Assembly (NCBI GenBank): GCA_040403495.1
Contig: JBBAKM010000004.1
Location: 124,001-188,000 of the forward strand
Length of the DNA: 64,000 nt
Direction: 5' to 3'
Source: JABMMZ01 sp040403495
GTDB lineage: Bacteria; Bacteroidota; Bacteroidia; NS11-12g; UBA955
The translations under genes were made by a program, and so were the position numbers. Of this stretch, positions 1 to 7,342 are shown piece after piece. Every line of letters starts with the position of its first letter. The first letter of the stretch is position 1. The notes beneath the pieces were generated by a model. It searched no databases and was not told the DNA's origin. It saw only the letters and a program-made list of their open reading frames with translations.

Positions 1-525
1 GCTTGTAGAACAGCAGTAGGGAAATCAAATGGCAGAAAAATCGTTGTTGCTTGTATGGATTTTGGATTCATCGGTGGTTCTATGGGTAGCGTAGTGGGCG
101 AAAAAATTTCAAGAGCAATTGATTATGCTAGAGAAAACAGACACCCTATGATTATTATCAGCAAAAGTGGTGGCGCTAGAATGATGGAAGCCGCTTTTTC
201 TTTAATGCAAATGGCTAAAACATCTGCTAAATTAGCTTTACTAGACAAAGAAAAAATTCCATACATTTCTGTTTTAACCGACCCAACAACAGGTGGTATT
301 ACTGCCTCATTTGCAATGTTAGGGGATTTTAATATCGCTGAACCTGAAGCATTAATTGGTTTTGCTGGTCCCCGTGTTATCAAAGAAACTATAGGTAAAG
401 ATTTACCAAAAGGATTTCAAAGCTCTGAATTTTTATTAGAACATGGTTTTGTCGACTTAATAGTTCACAGAATCAATTTGAAAGAAAAAATTAGCAAACT
501 ATTAAGCATGGTTTGGGACGACTAA
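1..525 (+). CDS. accD: Acetyl-CoA carboxylase carboxyltransferase subunit beta, C-terminal part (cut by window edge)
   Basis: The frame is open from base 1, so the gene begins before the window; 174 codons are visible. AccD with AccA transfers the carboxyl group from carboxybiotin to acetyl-CoA, giving malonyl-CoA for fatty acid synthesis in the cytoplasm. Visible family motifs are GGARMMEAAFSLMQMAK, DPTTGGITASFAMLGD and EPEALIGFAGPRVIKET, which belong to the crotonase-fold CoA-binding region. The N-terminal zinc finger expected of AccD lies outside the window. The methionine at position 55 is internal and is not the start. The gene sits 34 bp before gcvH on the same strand. Identification is firm. 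Confidence 0.95.
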   Translation, partial: ACRTAVGKSNGRKIVVACMDFGFIGGSMGSVVGEKISRAIDYARENRHPMIIISKSGGARMMEAAFSLMQMAKTSAKLALLDKEKIPYISVLTDPTTGGITASFAMLGDFNIAEPEALIGFAGPRVIKETIGKDLPKGFQSSEFLLEHGFVDLIVHRINLKEKISKLLSMVWDD

Positions 526-559
526 AATAAAGCATAAAACAATTTAATAAATATAAAAA

Positions 560-937
560 ATGAATTTTCCAGAAAATTTAAAGTACACAAAAGAACACGA
601 ATGGGTTTCTATCGAAGGTAATGTAGCGACAGTTGGTATTACCGATTTTGCTCAAGGTGAGTTAGGTGATATCGTTTTCGTAGAAATAGAAACAAAAGGT
701 CAAACTTTGTCAATGAATGACACTTTCGGTACTGTTGAGGCAGTTAAAACTGTAAGTGATTTGTTCATGCCTTTAAGCGGTGAAGTTATTGATGTAAACG
801 CAGCACTTGAATCAAGCCCTGAATCTGTTAACCAAGATCCATACAACAGCTGGATGGTGAAAATTAACATCACTAACGCTGATGAAATCAGTGGTTTGTT
901 AGACGTTAATGCATACAAAGCCTTAATCGGACATTAA
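560..937 (+). CDS. gcvH: Glycine cleavage system H protein
   Basis: This 125-aa protein has the usual GcvH length. It carries the lipoyl-lysine arm that shuttles the aminomethyl group between the P, T and L proteins of the glycine cleavage system. The lipoylation motif GTVEAVKTVSDL places the modified lysine at residue 63, and the N-terminal YTKEHEWV signature is intact. It starts with ATG 22 bp after an AT-rich stretch and has no obvious Shine-Dalgarno sequence. It lies between accD and a VanZ-like gene on the same strand, and may be co-transcribed with the latter (12 bp gap). The partner genes gcvP and gcvT are not in the window. Confidence 0.97.
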   Translation: MNFPENLKYTKEHEWVSIEGNVATVGITDFAQGELGDIVFVEIETKGQTLSMNDTFGTVEAVKTVSDLFMPLSGEVIDVNAALESSPESVNQDPYNSWMVKINITNADEISGLLDVNAYKALIGH

Positions 938-949
938 TTTTCCTAAATA

Positions 950-1357
950 ATGAAAATTAAGTTTTCATTGTTAAAATATTTATTGCCTGCAATTTTGTGG
1001 GCAATTTTTATTTTGGTGCTTACCACTTCTAGCAACGGAGGATTTGTAACCCAACGACTCCTTGGTATTCCTACCGATTTGCTAGGTCATGCTTTTATTT
1101 TCTCAATTTTAGTGTTCTTTATTATGCAAGGGCTAATTAAGTATTGGCGTTTTTCTTTCTTTCTTAGAAAAATTCAACTTTATGGATTGCTTTTTGGTTT
1201 CCTTTATGGAGTGCTAATAGAATTTATTCAATATTATTTCACCATTAATAGAACAGCCGATTATGCAGATGTTATTGCTAATAGCGTTGGTTGTTTGGTC
1301 GGTTTGGTTTTGTTCAAATCTGTTTATAATGATTTGAAATTCTTAGACAAAGAATAA
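950..1357 (+). CDS. VanZ-like family membrane protein
   Basis: A 135-aa protein with about four hydrophobic segments (roughly residues 8-26, 43-65, 76-95 and 108-128). The pattern GFLYGVLIEFIQYYF, then NRTADYADVIANSVG, is the characteristic VanZ-like signature (glycine, E-F-x-Q, then R/D/D/N spaced polar residues inside the membrane). VanZ of the vancomycin cluster gives low-level teicoplanin resistance, but the broad family has no settled function. The start is ATG 12 bp after gcvH, and I see no intervening terminator. A gcvH / VanZ-like / TonB order is common in Bacteroidota as far as I know. Confidence 0.85.
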   Translation: MKIKFSLLKYLLPAILWAIFILVLTTSSNGGFVTQRLLGIPTDLLGHAFIFSILVFFIMQGLIKYWRFSFFLRKIQLYGLLFGFLYGVLIEFIQYYFTINRTADYADVIANSVGCLVGLVLFKSVYNDLKFLDKE

Positions 1358-1416
1358 TTTTTTACTTTTTTCGTTTACATTTTAAACGTGTTGTGTATTA
1401 AAGTAAAAATTATCTT

Positions 1417-2115
1417 ATGTTAGAATGTAAAAAAAATCCCCAATTAGACTTAAGAAAAGATCAGTTATTGATGAAAATTCTTGGTTATGCCTTTGTGTTT
1501 ATGATTTGTAATATTGTTTTTTCATTTACTATTTATGACAAAAATAATACCCAATTTACCTCAGAAAAGTTGGTTGATGAAGCCACTGAGGTTATTTTAA
1601 GATGCCCAAGTCCACCCAAATCTCCCCCTTTACCTAAGTCTGTTTTTATCAATGATTTTAAAAAAGGACTTGACATTGGTTCCGAAACAGATTTATCTAA
1701 AGTTTTTATTGATTCTTTTGAAAATCAAAGTAATTCTGACTCCTTTGATGGAAGTATGGTAAGAGGATTGTTAAATGAAGTTATCACAGACGAAACTATC
1801 TATGATTTTAATGATTTGGTTGATTTGCCGTCTTTTATTGGTGGAAGTTCTCAGCTACATGATTTTTTAGAAACAAACCTAATATACCCTAACGAACCTC
1901 TTGAAAATGAAATTGAGGGCGTTATAATGGTTTATTTTGTTATAAATAAGGACGGAACCGTAAGCGACATCACTGTTGGTGACGGAAATAAAGATTTGCA
2001 AAGAGAAGCCGCTAGAATTATCCAAAAAACAAGTGGAAAATGGCAGTCGGGTCAATTGAAAGGTAAATCAATAAGAGTGAGAGCCAAAATGCCTATTTCG
2101 TTTACAATCAACTAA
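1417..2115 (+). CDS. TonB family protein (energy transducer), paralog 1
   Basis: A 232-aa protein with a short cytoplasmic N-terminus, one membrane segment near residues 24-43 and a C-terminal TonB domain (about 140-232). Visible motifs include IEGVIMVYFVINKDGTVSDI and the final VRAKMPISFTIN. TonB proteins span the periplasm and pass proton-motive-force energy to outer-membrane transporters. The periplasmic linker is only weakly proline-rich (PSPPKSPPLPKS) and lacks the acidic stretch seen in the neighbouring paralog, so it may be shortened or diverging. No exbB/exbD lies nearby. The N-terminus and TonB domain match the next gene closely, which indicates tandem duplication. Confidence 0.9.
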   Translation: MLECKKNPQLDLRKDQLLMKILGYAFVFMICNIVFSFTIYDKNNTQFTSEKLVDEATEVILRCPSPPKSPPLPKSVFINDFKKGLDIGSETDLSKVFIDSFENQSNSDSFDGSMVRGLLNEVITDETIYDFNDLVDLPSFIGGSSQLHDFLETNLIYPNEPLENEIEGVIMVYFVINKDGTVSDITVGDGNKDLQREAARIIQKTSGKWQSGQLKGKSIRVRAKMPISFTIN

Positions 2116-2241
2116 GAATATATAATTTGGAAATAAAAAGTAAGTATTAAGTTATCTAATTATCAATTTAAGAAGACTTAATTTTTATTTTTTAGAATTC
2201 CTATTGTAATAAAGATAAAATAATTTAATTTTGTAAGATAA

Positions 2242-2913
2242 ATGGAACCTAAAAAAAATCCCAATTTAGATTTTAGTAAGGACAGAATGTTGTTGAAGGC
2301 GTTAGGTTACTCTTTTGTACTAATGCTTTGTTACTTGATGTTCTCTTTTACTGTATTTGAAAAAAAGAAACAAAAAATGCAGGCTGCTTTGGTCTCTGAT
2401 GACGCAGAAGTTATCGAAAACACAAAGCATGAAAAAGCACCGCCACCACCGCCGCCGCCACCAACACTTACTGTTGTTGAAAATACAGCTGTAGAAACCC
2501 AAGAATTCGAAGCTAACGAATTTGAAGAGGATGAGCAACAAGAGGAGCAAGAAGAAAAACCGAAAGAACAACCTAAGGAAGAAGTTGAAGACAATGAAAT
2601 TTACGAAAACATTGCCGACAAACCAACTTTCAAAGGTGGATCAGATAAATTACAGGAGTTTTTAAGTGATAATCTTGTATACCCAAGAGAAGCTTACGAT
2701 AATGAAATTGAAGGTGTTATAATGGTATTCTTTGTTATCAATAAAGATGGTAGCGTTTCAGACATAACCACCGACAATAAAGGAAATAAGGATCTGCAAA
2801 GAGAAGCCATGAACGTTGTTAAAAAAACATCAGGTATGTGGAAACCCGGAACGCAAAGAGAAAAACCGGTGAGAGTAAAAGCTAAAATTCCAATTACATT
2901 CACCCTCGATTAA
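2242..2913 (+). CDS. TonB family protein (energy transducer), paralog 2
   Basis: A 223-aa TonB-type protein with a cytoplasmic N-terminus (KKNPNLDFSKDRMLLKALGY), a single membrane helix near residues 20-40 and a periplasmic linker. The linker has a seven-proline run (PPPPPPP) followed by a highly acidic Glu/Gln-rich stretch at about residues 88-120. The C-terminal TonB domain begins near residue 130 (TFKGGSDKLQEFL) and contains IEGVIMVFFVINKDGSVSDI. The linker looks like a canonical periplasm-spanning TonB. A hairpin terminator follows directly, so the gene probably ends the transcript. It is a tandem paralog of the gene at 1417-2115. Confidence 0.92.
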   Translation: MEPKKNPNLDFSKDRMLLKALGYSFVLMLCYLMFSFTVFEKKKQKMQAALVSDDAEVIENTKHEKAPPPPPPPPTLTVVENTAVETQEFEANEFEEDEQQEEQEEKPKEQPKEEVEDNEIYENIADKPTFKGGSDKLQEFLSDNLVYPREAYDNEIEGVIMVFFVINKDGSVSDITTDNKGNKDLQREAMNVVKKTSGMWKPGTQREKPVRVKAKIPITFTLD

Positions 2914-2924
2914 AACAGATATTT

Positions 2925-2952
2925 AAAAGCTCCTTTAGTGGAGCTTTTTTTT
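2925..2952 (+). terminator. Rho-independent terminator after tonB paralog 2
   Basis: The sequence aaaagctcc, a short loop (tttag) and tggagctttt form a strong stem, followed by a run of nine T. It lies 11 bp after the tonB stop codon, so it should end the plus-strand transcript there. Confidence 0.85.
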
Positions 2953-2992
2953 TGCCTTTATTTGTTGGCACCTTATTTGCATTTGATTAAAC

Positions 2993-3310
2993 ATGAAAAG
3001 AATACTACTAGTTACCGTTTTGTTTCTTTACACTCTTAGTTCACATGCACAAAAACCAAGTGAGGTTTGGAGTGTTTACCCCAACCCAGTTAAAGAGGAT
3101 TTGTATATCGATGTCAATATATTATTTCCATCAACTTTCACTATTACCCTTCAAGATGTTTTGGGCAATGTGATTTTTACCATCGAAAAAACGAATACAA
3201 GTTTTTTGCATTTGTCTTTAAAAGATTACGAATTGAATAATGGGTTTTATTTTTTGAAACTAAGTTCCAATAAGGATGTGTATATCAAAAAACTAATGAT
3301 AAAACACTAA
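2993..3310 (+). CDS. Minimal T9SS type A sorting-domain protein (signal peptide plus sorting domain only)
   Basis: A 105-aa protein. Residues 1-19 form a signal peptide ending in SHAQ, and nearly all the rest is a T9SS type A C-terminal domain. That domain begins with VYPNPVKEDLYID, has a middle LQDVLGNVIF strand and ends in GFYFLKLSSNKDVYIKKLMI. In the T9SS the sorting domain guides cargo through the outer membrane and is then cleaved or anchored. Here there is essentially no cargo, only about ten residues between the signal peptide and the sorting domain. The gene overlaps the end of the convergent pyrD by 4 bp. It could be a truncated relic or a real small surface peptide. Confidence 0.8.
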   Translation: MKRILLVTVLFLYTLSSHAQKPSEVWSVYPNPVKEDLYIDVNILFPSTFTITLQDVLGNVIFTIEKTNTSFLHLSLKDYELNNGFYFLKLSSNKDVYIKKLMIKH

Positions 3311-4329
3311 TTAAGTATTTCATCAATCAAGGCAGGACCTCTGTATATGAATCCTGAATATACTTGAACTAACTGAGCCCCATTTTTGAATTTTAATTCG
3401 GCGTCTTTGCCGCTACAAATACCTCCGACACCAATCAATACCTTTTCCTGTTTTAAGTTGTTTTTAAGGTAAGTAAGGATAGCCGTAGATGCCTCAAGAA
3501 CTGGCTTTCCGCTTAATCCTCCCATGCCTATAGTCTGGATGGTTGCTTCGCTTGTTCTTAAGCCTTTTCTTTCTATAGTAGTATTGGTTGCAACAATCCC
3601 ATCAATTTGCGTTTCATCTATGATGGAGATAATATCATTTAACTGATGTTCGTTTAAATCAGGAGCTATTTTCAACAGAATTGGCAATGTCTTTAATCCT
3701 GATTTTACTTTTTCTTCTCTTAATTTTATTAGCGAATTTAACAAGTCGGTTAATGGTTTTTTGTCTTGCAGTTCTCTCAATCCTGGGGTATTAGGACTGC
3801 TTACATTGACCGTAAAATAATCAACGTAAGGGTATAATTTAGTAAAGCAAATTAGATAGTCAGAAGCAGCATCTTCATTTGGTGTCACTTTATTTTTGCC
3901 AATATTGCCACCTATGATTAAATCTTTTGGTCGGTTTTTAAGTCTTTCAACGATTGCATCTACACCATCATTATTGAACCCCATTCGGTTAATAACAGCT
4001 TGGTCTTCAACCAATCTGAAAAGGCGTGGTTTAGGATTCCCTTCCTGTCCCAATGGAGTAACAGTGCCGATTTCAATATGACCGAAACCAAGCGCTTTAA
4101 AAACATCTAAGTATTGCGCATTTTTATCAAAACCTGCGGCCAATCCAAGTTTATTAGGGAATGTAATACCCATAACATTCATTTGGTTTTGCTTTTGGTA
4201 AGCTTTACGATTTATGATAAACCAATTTAAAACGGGAATCTTAATTAAGAATTTCAAACTATTAAGCGTGAAATAGTGTGCTTTTTCTGCTGAAAGTAAA
4301 AATAAAATGGAACGAATGAAGTTGAACAT
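3307..4329 (-). CDS. pyrD: Dihydroorotate dehydrogenase (quinone), class 2
   Basis: A 340-aa enzyme that oxidises dihydroorotate to orotate in pyrimidine synthesis and passes electrons to the quinone pool at the inner membrane. The class 2 assignment rests on the N-terminal amphipathic helical extension (residues 1-40, including SILFLLSAEKAHYFTLNSL). Active-site and FMN motifs include GFDKNAQYLDVFKALGFGHI, NVSSPNTPGLR (catalytic serine), ATNTT and GVGGICSGKDA. Length is normal for class 2. It is last in a minus-strand run with surE and a small membrane protein (12 bp gap upstream). Its 3' end overlaps the convergent T9SS mini-gene by 4 bp. Confidence 0.96.
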   Translation of the reverse strand: MFNFIRSILFLLSAEKAHYFTLNSLKFLIKIPVLNWFIINRKAYQKQNQMNVMGITFPNKLGLAAGFDKNAQYLDVFKALGFGHIEIGTVTPLGQEGNPKPRLFRLVEDQAVINRMGFNNDGVDAIVERLKNRPKDLIIGGNIGKNKVTPNEDAASDYLICFTKLYPYVDYFTVNVSSPNTPGLRELQDKKPLTDLLNSLIKLREEKVKSGLKTLPILLKIAPDLNEHQLNDIISIIDETQIDGIVATNTTIERKGLRTSEATIQTIGMGGLSGKPVLEASTAILTYLKNNLKQEKVLIGVGGICSGKDAELKFKNGAQLVQVYSGFIYRGPALIDEILN

Positions 4330-4341
4330 TAACCCAAATAA

Positions 4342-4635
4342 TTAGATGAAAATTTTGATAAAAAAGATGATGATGCCAACAAAAACGGTTGCAATGAGAA
4401 TGCCTCTTGAGATAAAGTCTTTATTGAGTTTAAGGAATAGGAAAAACAAACCTAAATTACCCATTAATGCGATGCTTAAAATAGGCGAAATTAGTTTTCC
4501 ATAAAGAAAAATATTGAAGTATTCGCTTATACTTAAGCCCGGATTTGTATTTATGAAAGTTAAAAAAGAAATAATAAAGGTGGACGTTATGCCTATTAAA
4601 AATCCCAATAAAATTTGCTTTTTGCTTGTGTCCAT
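4342..4635 (-). CDS. Small membrane protein of unknown function
   Basis: I do not recognise this 97-aa protein. It has three hydrophobic segments (about residues 8-27, 45-68 and 76-96), a short charged N-terminus (MDTSKK) and a LKLNKDF loop. It starts at the base where the surE stop codon ends (1-bp overlap) and is followed 12 bp later by pyrD, so it is almost certainly translated from the surE-pyrD transcript. There are no catalytic motifs. It could be an accessory membrane protein of unknown type. Confidence 0.7.
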   Translation of the reverse strand: MDTSKKQILLGFLIGITSTFIISFLTFINTNPGLSISEYFNIFLYGKLISPILSIALMGNLGLFFLFLKLNKDFISRGILIATVFVGIIIFFIKIFI

Positions 4636-5402
4636 TACAAAAGGTGTTTTAAATGTTGAATAACGCTATTGGAAGTCAAGTCAAATTTGGTTGGAACAAC
4701 ACTCACATATTGATTGTTAACAGCCCATAAGTCGGTATCATTGTCATCTTCTTCCATGTTAATGAATTTACCAGTCATCCAATAGTAAGTGTTGCCAGAA
4801 GGGTCTTTGCGTTCATCAAAGTTTTCGGCATATCTTGCACTTGCTTGACGGCAAATTCTAATGCCTTTAACACTCTCCGTTTTTGGAAAGTTTACATTCA
4901 AAAGGGTGCCGTAAGGAAGTGGATTAGCTAAAATAGTTTCAGTAATTTGTTTGATAAATGGTCGTGTTGCTTCAAAATTAGCTTCTGCACTGTAATCACA
5001 TAATGAAAATCCAATGGCTTGTATACCGTCAACAGCCGCTTCAACTGCGGCGCTCATAGTGCCACTATAAATTACATTTATACTGTAGTTGGGGCCATGA
5101 TTGATGCCCGAAACCATAATGTCTGGTCGGCGAGGGCACACTTTGTCTAAGGCTAATTTAACACAATCGGCAGGAGTGCCACTGCATTCATAAGCCAGGA
5201 TTGAACCAAAAATAAAGTTTTGTTTGAGTCTCAATGGAGCAGTTACAGTAATGGCATGACCCATTGCACTCTGTGGTTTGTCTGGCGCTACGACTATTAC
5301 TTCGCCAATTTTCGACATTTCTTCAACCAAAACTCTTAATCCTGGAGCGGTAATGCCGTCATCATTTGAAATTAAGATTAAAGGAGTTGTGTTTTTCTCC
5401 AT
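4635..5402 (-). CDS. surE: 5'/3'-nucleotidase SurE
   Basis: A 255-aa metal-dependent phosphatase that dephosphorylates nucleoside monophosphates (and in some species exopolyphosphate) in the cytoplasm. The metal site motif ISNDDGITAPGL places the two aspartates at residues 14-15. APDKPQSAMGH supplies the conserved serine at 45, and SGINHGPN the conserved asparagine. Length is typical for the family. The ATG start is 2 bp after the upstream dehydrogenase stop codon, so it is clearly part of the minus-strand operon running from 6370 to 3307. Confidence 0.96.
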   Translation of the reverse strand: MEKNTTPLILISNDDGITAPGLRVLVEEMSKIGEVIVVAPDKPQSAMGHAITVTAPLRLKQNFIFGSILAYECSGTPADCVKLALDKVCPRRPDIMVSGINHGPNYSINVIYSGTMSAAVEAAVDGIQAIGFSLCDYSAEANFEATRPFIKQITETILANPLPYGTLLNVNFPKTESVKGIRICRQASARYAENFDERKDPSGNTYYWMTGKFINMEEDDNDTDLWAVNNQYVSVVPTKFDLTSNSVIQHLKHLL

Positions 5403-5404
5403 TA

Positions 5405-6370
5405 TTATAAACTTAATGATTGGCCATATCTAGGAGCTAAATTGACAAGCATGTCTTTACTCATACTGTTTAAATCGTATGATGGTGCCCATCCCCAATC
5501 ATTTCTTGCTTCTGTGTCGTTGATACTGTTTGGCCAACTGTCTGCTATAGCTTGACGGTGGTCGACCTTGTATGAAATTTCGAAATCAGGAATAAATGAT
5601 TTAATATTTGCTGCAATTTCTTCAGGAGAAAAACTCATTCCTGCAAGATTATAACTACTTCTGATTTTGATTTTTTCAGCAGGTGCATGCATAATATCTA
5701 AAGTTGCTTTTAGGGCATCGGGCATGTATAACATTGGCAACTGAGTTTGTGGTCCTAAGAAACATTCGTGTTTTTTTGTCGTTAATGCATCGTGGTAAAT
5801 GCTAACAGCATAGTCGGTAGTTCCACCACCGGGAGCGCTTTTGTAACCAATTAAACCCGGATATCTTAAACTTCTTACGTCTACACCTCTTTTTTGGAAA
5901 TAGTATTCACAATATCTTTCTCCAGCCAATTTGCTTATTCCATAAACTGTATTTGGATCCATTACACAGTTTTGAGGGGTATCATTCATTGGCGTGTTAG
6001 GACCAAAAACCGCGATAGAACTTGGCCAATATATTTTGCCAATTTTAAAATCAACCGCAGCATCTAATACGTTAAACAAGCCATCCATATTTAGAGTCCA
6101 ACCTAGTTTTGGTTTTGCCTCAGCTGTAGCGCTTAATAATGCTGCTAAGTGGTAAACCTGACTTGGTTTGTATTTTTGTAGTAAAGCGGAAAAATTATTT
6201 TTGTCCAAAATATCCAAAGTTTCAAATGGACCATTCTTGAAAACTTCATCATCAGATTGACGAATATCGGAGGCAATAACATGACTATCCCCGTATATTT
6301 TTCTGAGTTCTTCAACCAATTCTGTGCCCAACTGACCACAAGCTCCGATAACTAAAATATTTTCTGACAT
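5405..6370 (-). CDS. NAD-dependent epimerase-family L-threonine 3-dehydrogenase (SDR type)
   Basis: From ATG 6370 the protein is 321 aa. An N-terminal Rossmann fold shows GACGQLG at residues 9-15. The SDR catalytic set is S117/S118 (WPSSIAVFG) and Y143-x3-K147 (YGISK). The strings RGVDVRSLRYPGLIG and PGGGTTDYAVSIYHDAL are characteristic of the extended-SDR threonine dehydrogenases, which oxidise L-threonine to 2-amino-3-ketobutyrate; they are unrelated to the zinc enzyme. The partner CoA ligase (kbl) is not in the window. I reject the upstream TTG at 6391 because it lies inside the promoter -7 box. The gene heads the operon with surE and pyrD. Confidence 0.88.
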   Translation of the reverse strand: MSENILVIGACGQLGTELVEELRKIYGDSHVIASDIRQSDDEVFKNGPFETLDILDKNNFSALLQKYKPSQVYHLAALLSATAEAKPKLGWTLNMDGLFNVLDAAVDFKIGKIYWPSSIAVFGPNTPMNDTPQNCVMDPNTVYGISKLAGERYCEYYFQKRGVDVRSLRYPGLIGYKSAPGGGTTDYAVSIYHDALTTKKHECFLGPQTQLPMLYMPDALKATLDIMHAPAEKIKIRSSYNLAGMSFSPEEIAANIKSFIPDFEISYKVDHRQAIADSWPNSINDTEARNDWGWAPSYDLNSMSKDMLVNLAPRYGQSLSL

Positions 6371-6388
6371 AACATTAAATTTGTGATG

Positions 6389-6396
6389 CAAAAGTA
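6389..6396 (-). promoter_or_regulatory. Bacteroidota -7 promoter box for the threonine dehydrogenase operon
   Basis: On the minus strand this reads TACTTTTG, matching the Bacteroidota consensus TAnnTTTG. It lies 18 bp upstream of the ATG at 6370, giving a short leader. It overlaps the TTG codon at 6391, which argues against that codon as a start. Confidence 0.55.
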
Positions 6397-6487
6397 ATCT
6401 AAAAACTAATTTTTTTTTGGATTTTGACCTTTATCCTTAAAAATATTCAATCATTGTGAATAAAAAGATGTTTTTTTGCTGTCGTAT

Positions 6488-7324
6488 ATGTTTAGTATCC
6501 TAATACCTACATGGAATAATCTGCCTTATTTGAAATGCTGTATCGAAAGTATTTTGAAGAATTCCACATTTACCCATCAAATAATTGTTCATGTGAACGA
6601 AGGCAATGACGGTACCATAGACTATCTCAATTCGCAAAATATTGAGTTTACTCATTCTGCACAAAATATAGGAATTTGCACTGCTTTAAATCTCTCGTCA
6701 CAGAAAGCCACTGCTGCTTACATCTGTTATTTTAATGACGATATGTATGCTTTGCCAGGGTGGGATTATTATTTGGTTAATGAAATTGAAGCCTTAGGAC
6801 ATGATGATTTTTTTATATCATCCACCATGATAGAACCTAAAGTGGGTAACAATAAAAACATGTTGCAAGGATTTGATTTTGGAGATTTAAATAATTTCAA
6901 AGAGAAAGAGCTTATTCAATCATATCAAACTTTGGTAATGAATGATTGGTATGGCGCAAGTTGGCCTCCTAATGTGGTTTCAAAAAAATATTGGGATTTG
7001 GTAGGAGGGTACAGTGAGGAATTTAGCCCCGGAATGTACAGTGATCCCGATTTTTCCATGAAGATGTGGAATGCTGGTGTTCGAGTATTTAAAGGTGTTG
7101 GCAAAAGTAGAGTGTATCATTTTATGAGTAAATCGACTGGAAAAGTGGTTAAAAATGATGGTAGAAAACAATTTATTAATAAATGGAAAATGACACCGTC
7201 TTATTTCTATAAACACTATTTGAAAATGGGTGAATCGTATAAGCATCCCTTGTCAGAACCGCCTAAAGCCATTCACTATTTATTGATGAAATTGAAAATT
7301 TATTTTTACAATTTGAAAAAATAA
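6488..7324 (+). CDS. Glycosyltransferase family 2 protein
   Basis: From ATG 6488 the protein is 278 aa with a GT-A fold. The N-terminus FSILIPTWNNLPYLKCCIES is the nucleotide-sugar binding start of GT2 enzymes, and CYFNDDMYALPGWDYY supplies the DxD-like metal-binding motif. SDPDFSMKMWNAG resembles the acceptor/ED region of the family. It probably adds a sugar to an envelope glycan, but the substrate cannot be read from sequence. A TTG four codons upstream (6476) is possible; ATG is preferred because the family begins right at the first beta strand. It is divergent from the operon ending at 5405 and followed 18 bp later by a MORN-repeat gene. Confidence 0.88.
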   Translation: MFSILIPTWNNLPYLKCCIESILKNSTFTHQIIVHVNEGNDGTIDYLNSQNIEFTHSAQNIGICTALNLSSQKATAAYICYFNDDMYALPGWDYYLVNEIEALGHDDFFISSTMIEPKVGNNKNMLQGFDFGDLNNFKEKELIQSYQTLVMNDWYGASWPPNVVSKKYWDLVGGYSEEFSPGMYSDPDFSMKMWNAGVRVFKGVGKSRVYHFMSKSTGKVVKNDGRKQFINKWKMTPSYFYKHYLKMGESYKHPLSEPPKAIHYLLMKLKIYFYNLKK

Positions 7325-7342
7325 GTTTTCTTTGTTTTCAGT

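Noticed and set aside
2320..2594. Serine- and phenylalanine-rich minus-strand frames opposite the second tonB gene
   Set aside because: They are antisense to the proline and glutamate-rich linker codons and have no signals of their own.
6371..6391. TTG at 6391 as start of the threonine dehydrogenase
   Set aside because: The TTG is part of a TACTTTTG promoter box, and the seven extra residues are not part of the Rossmann fold.
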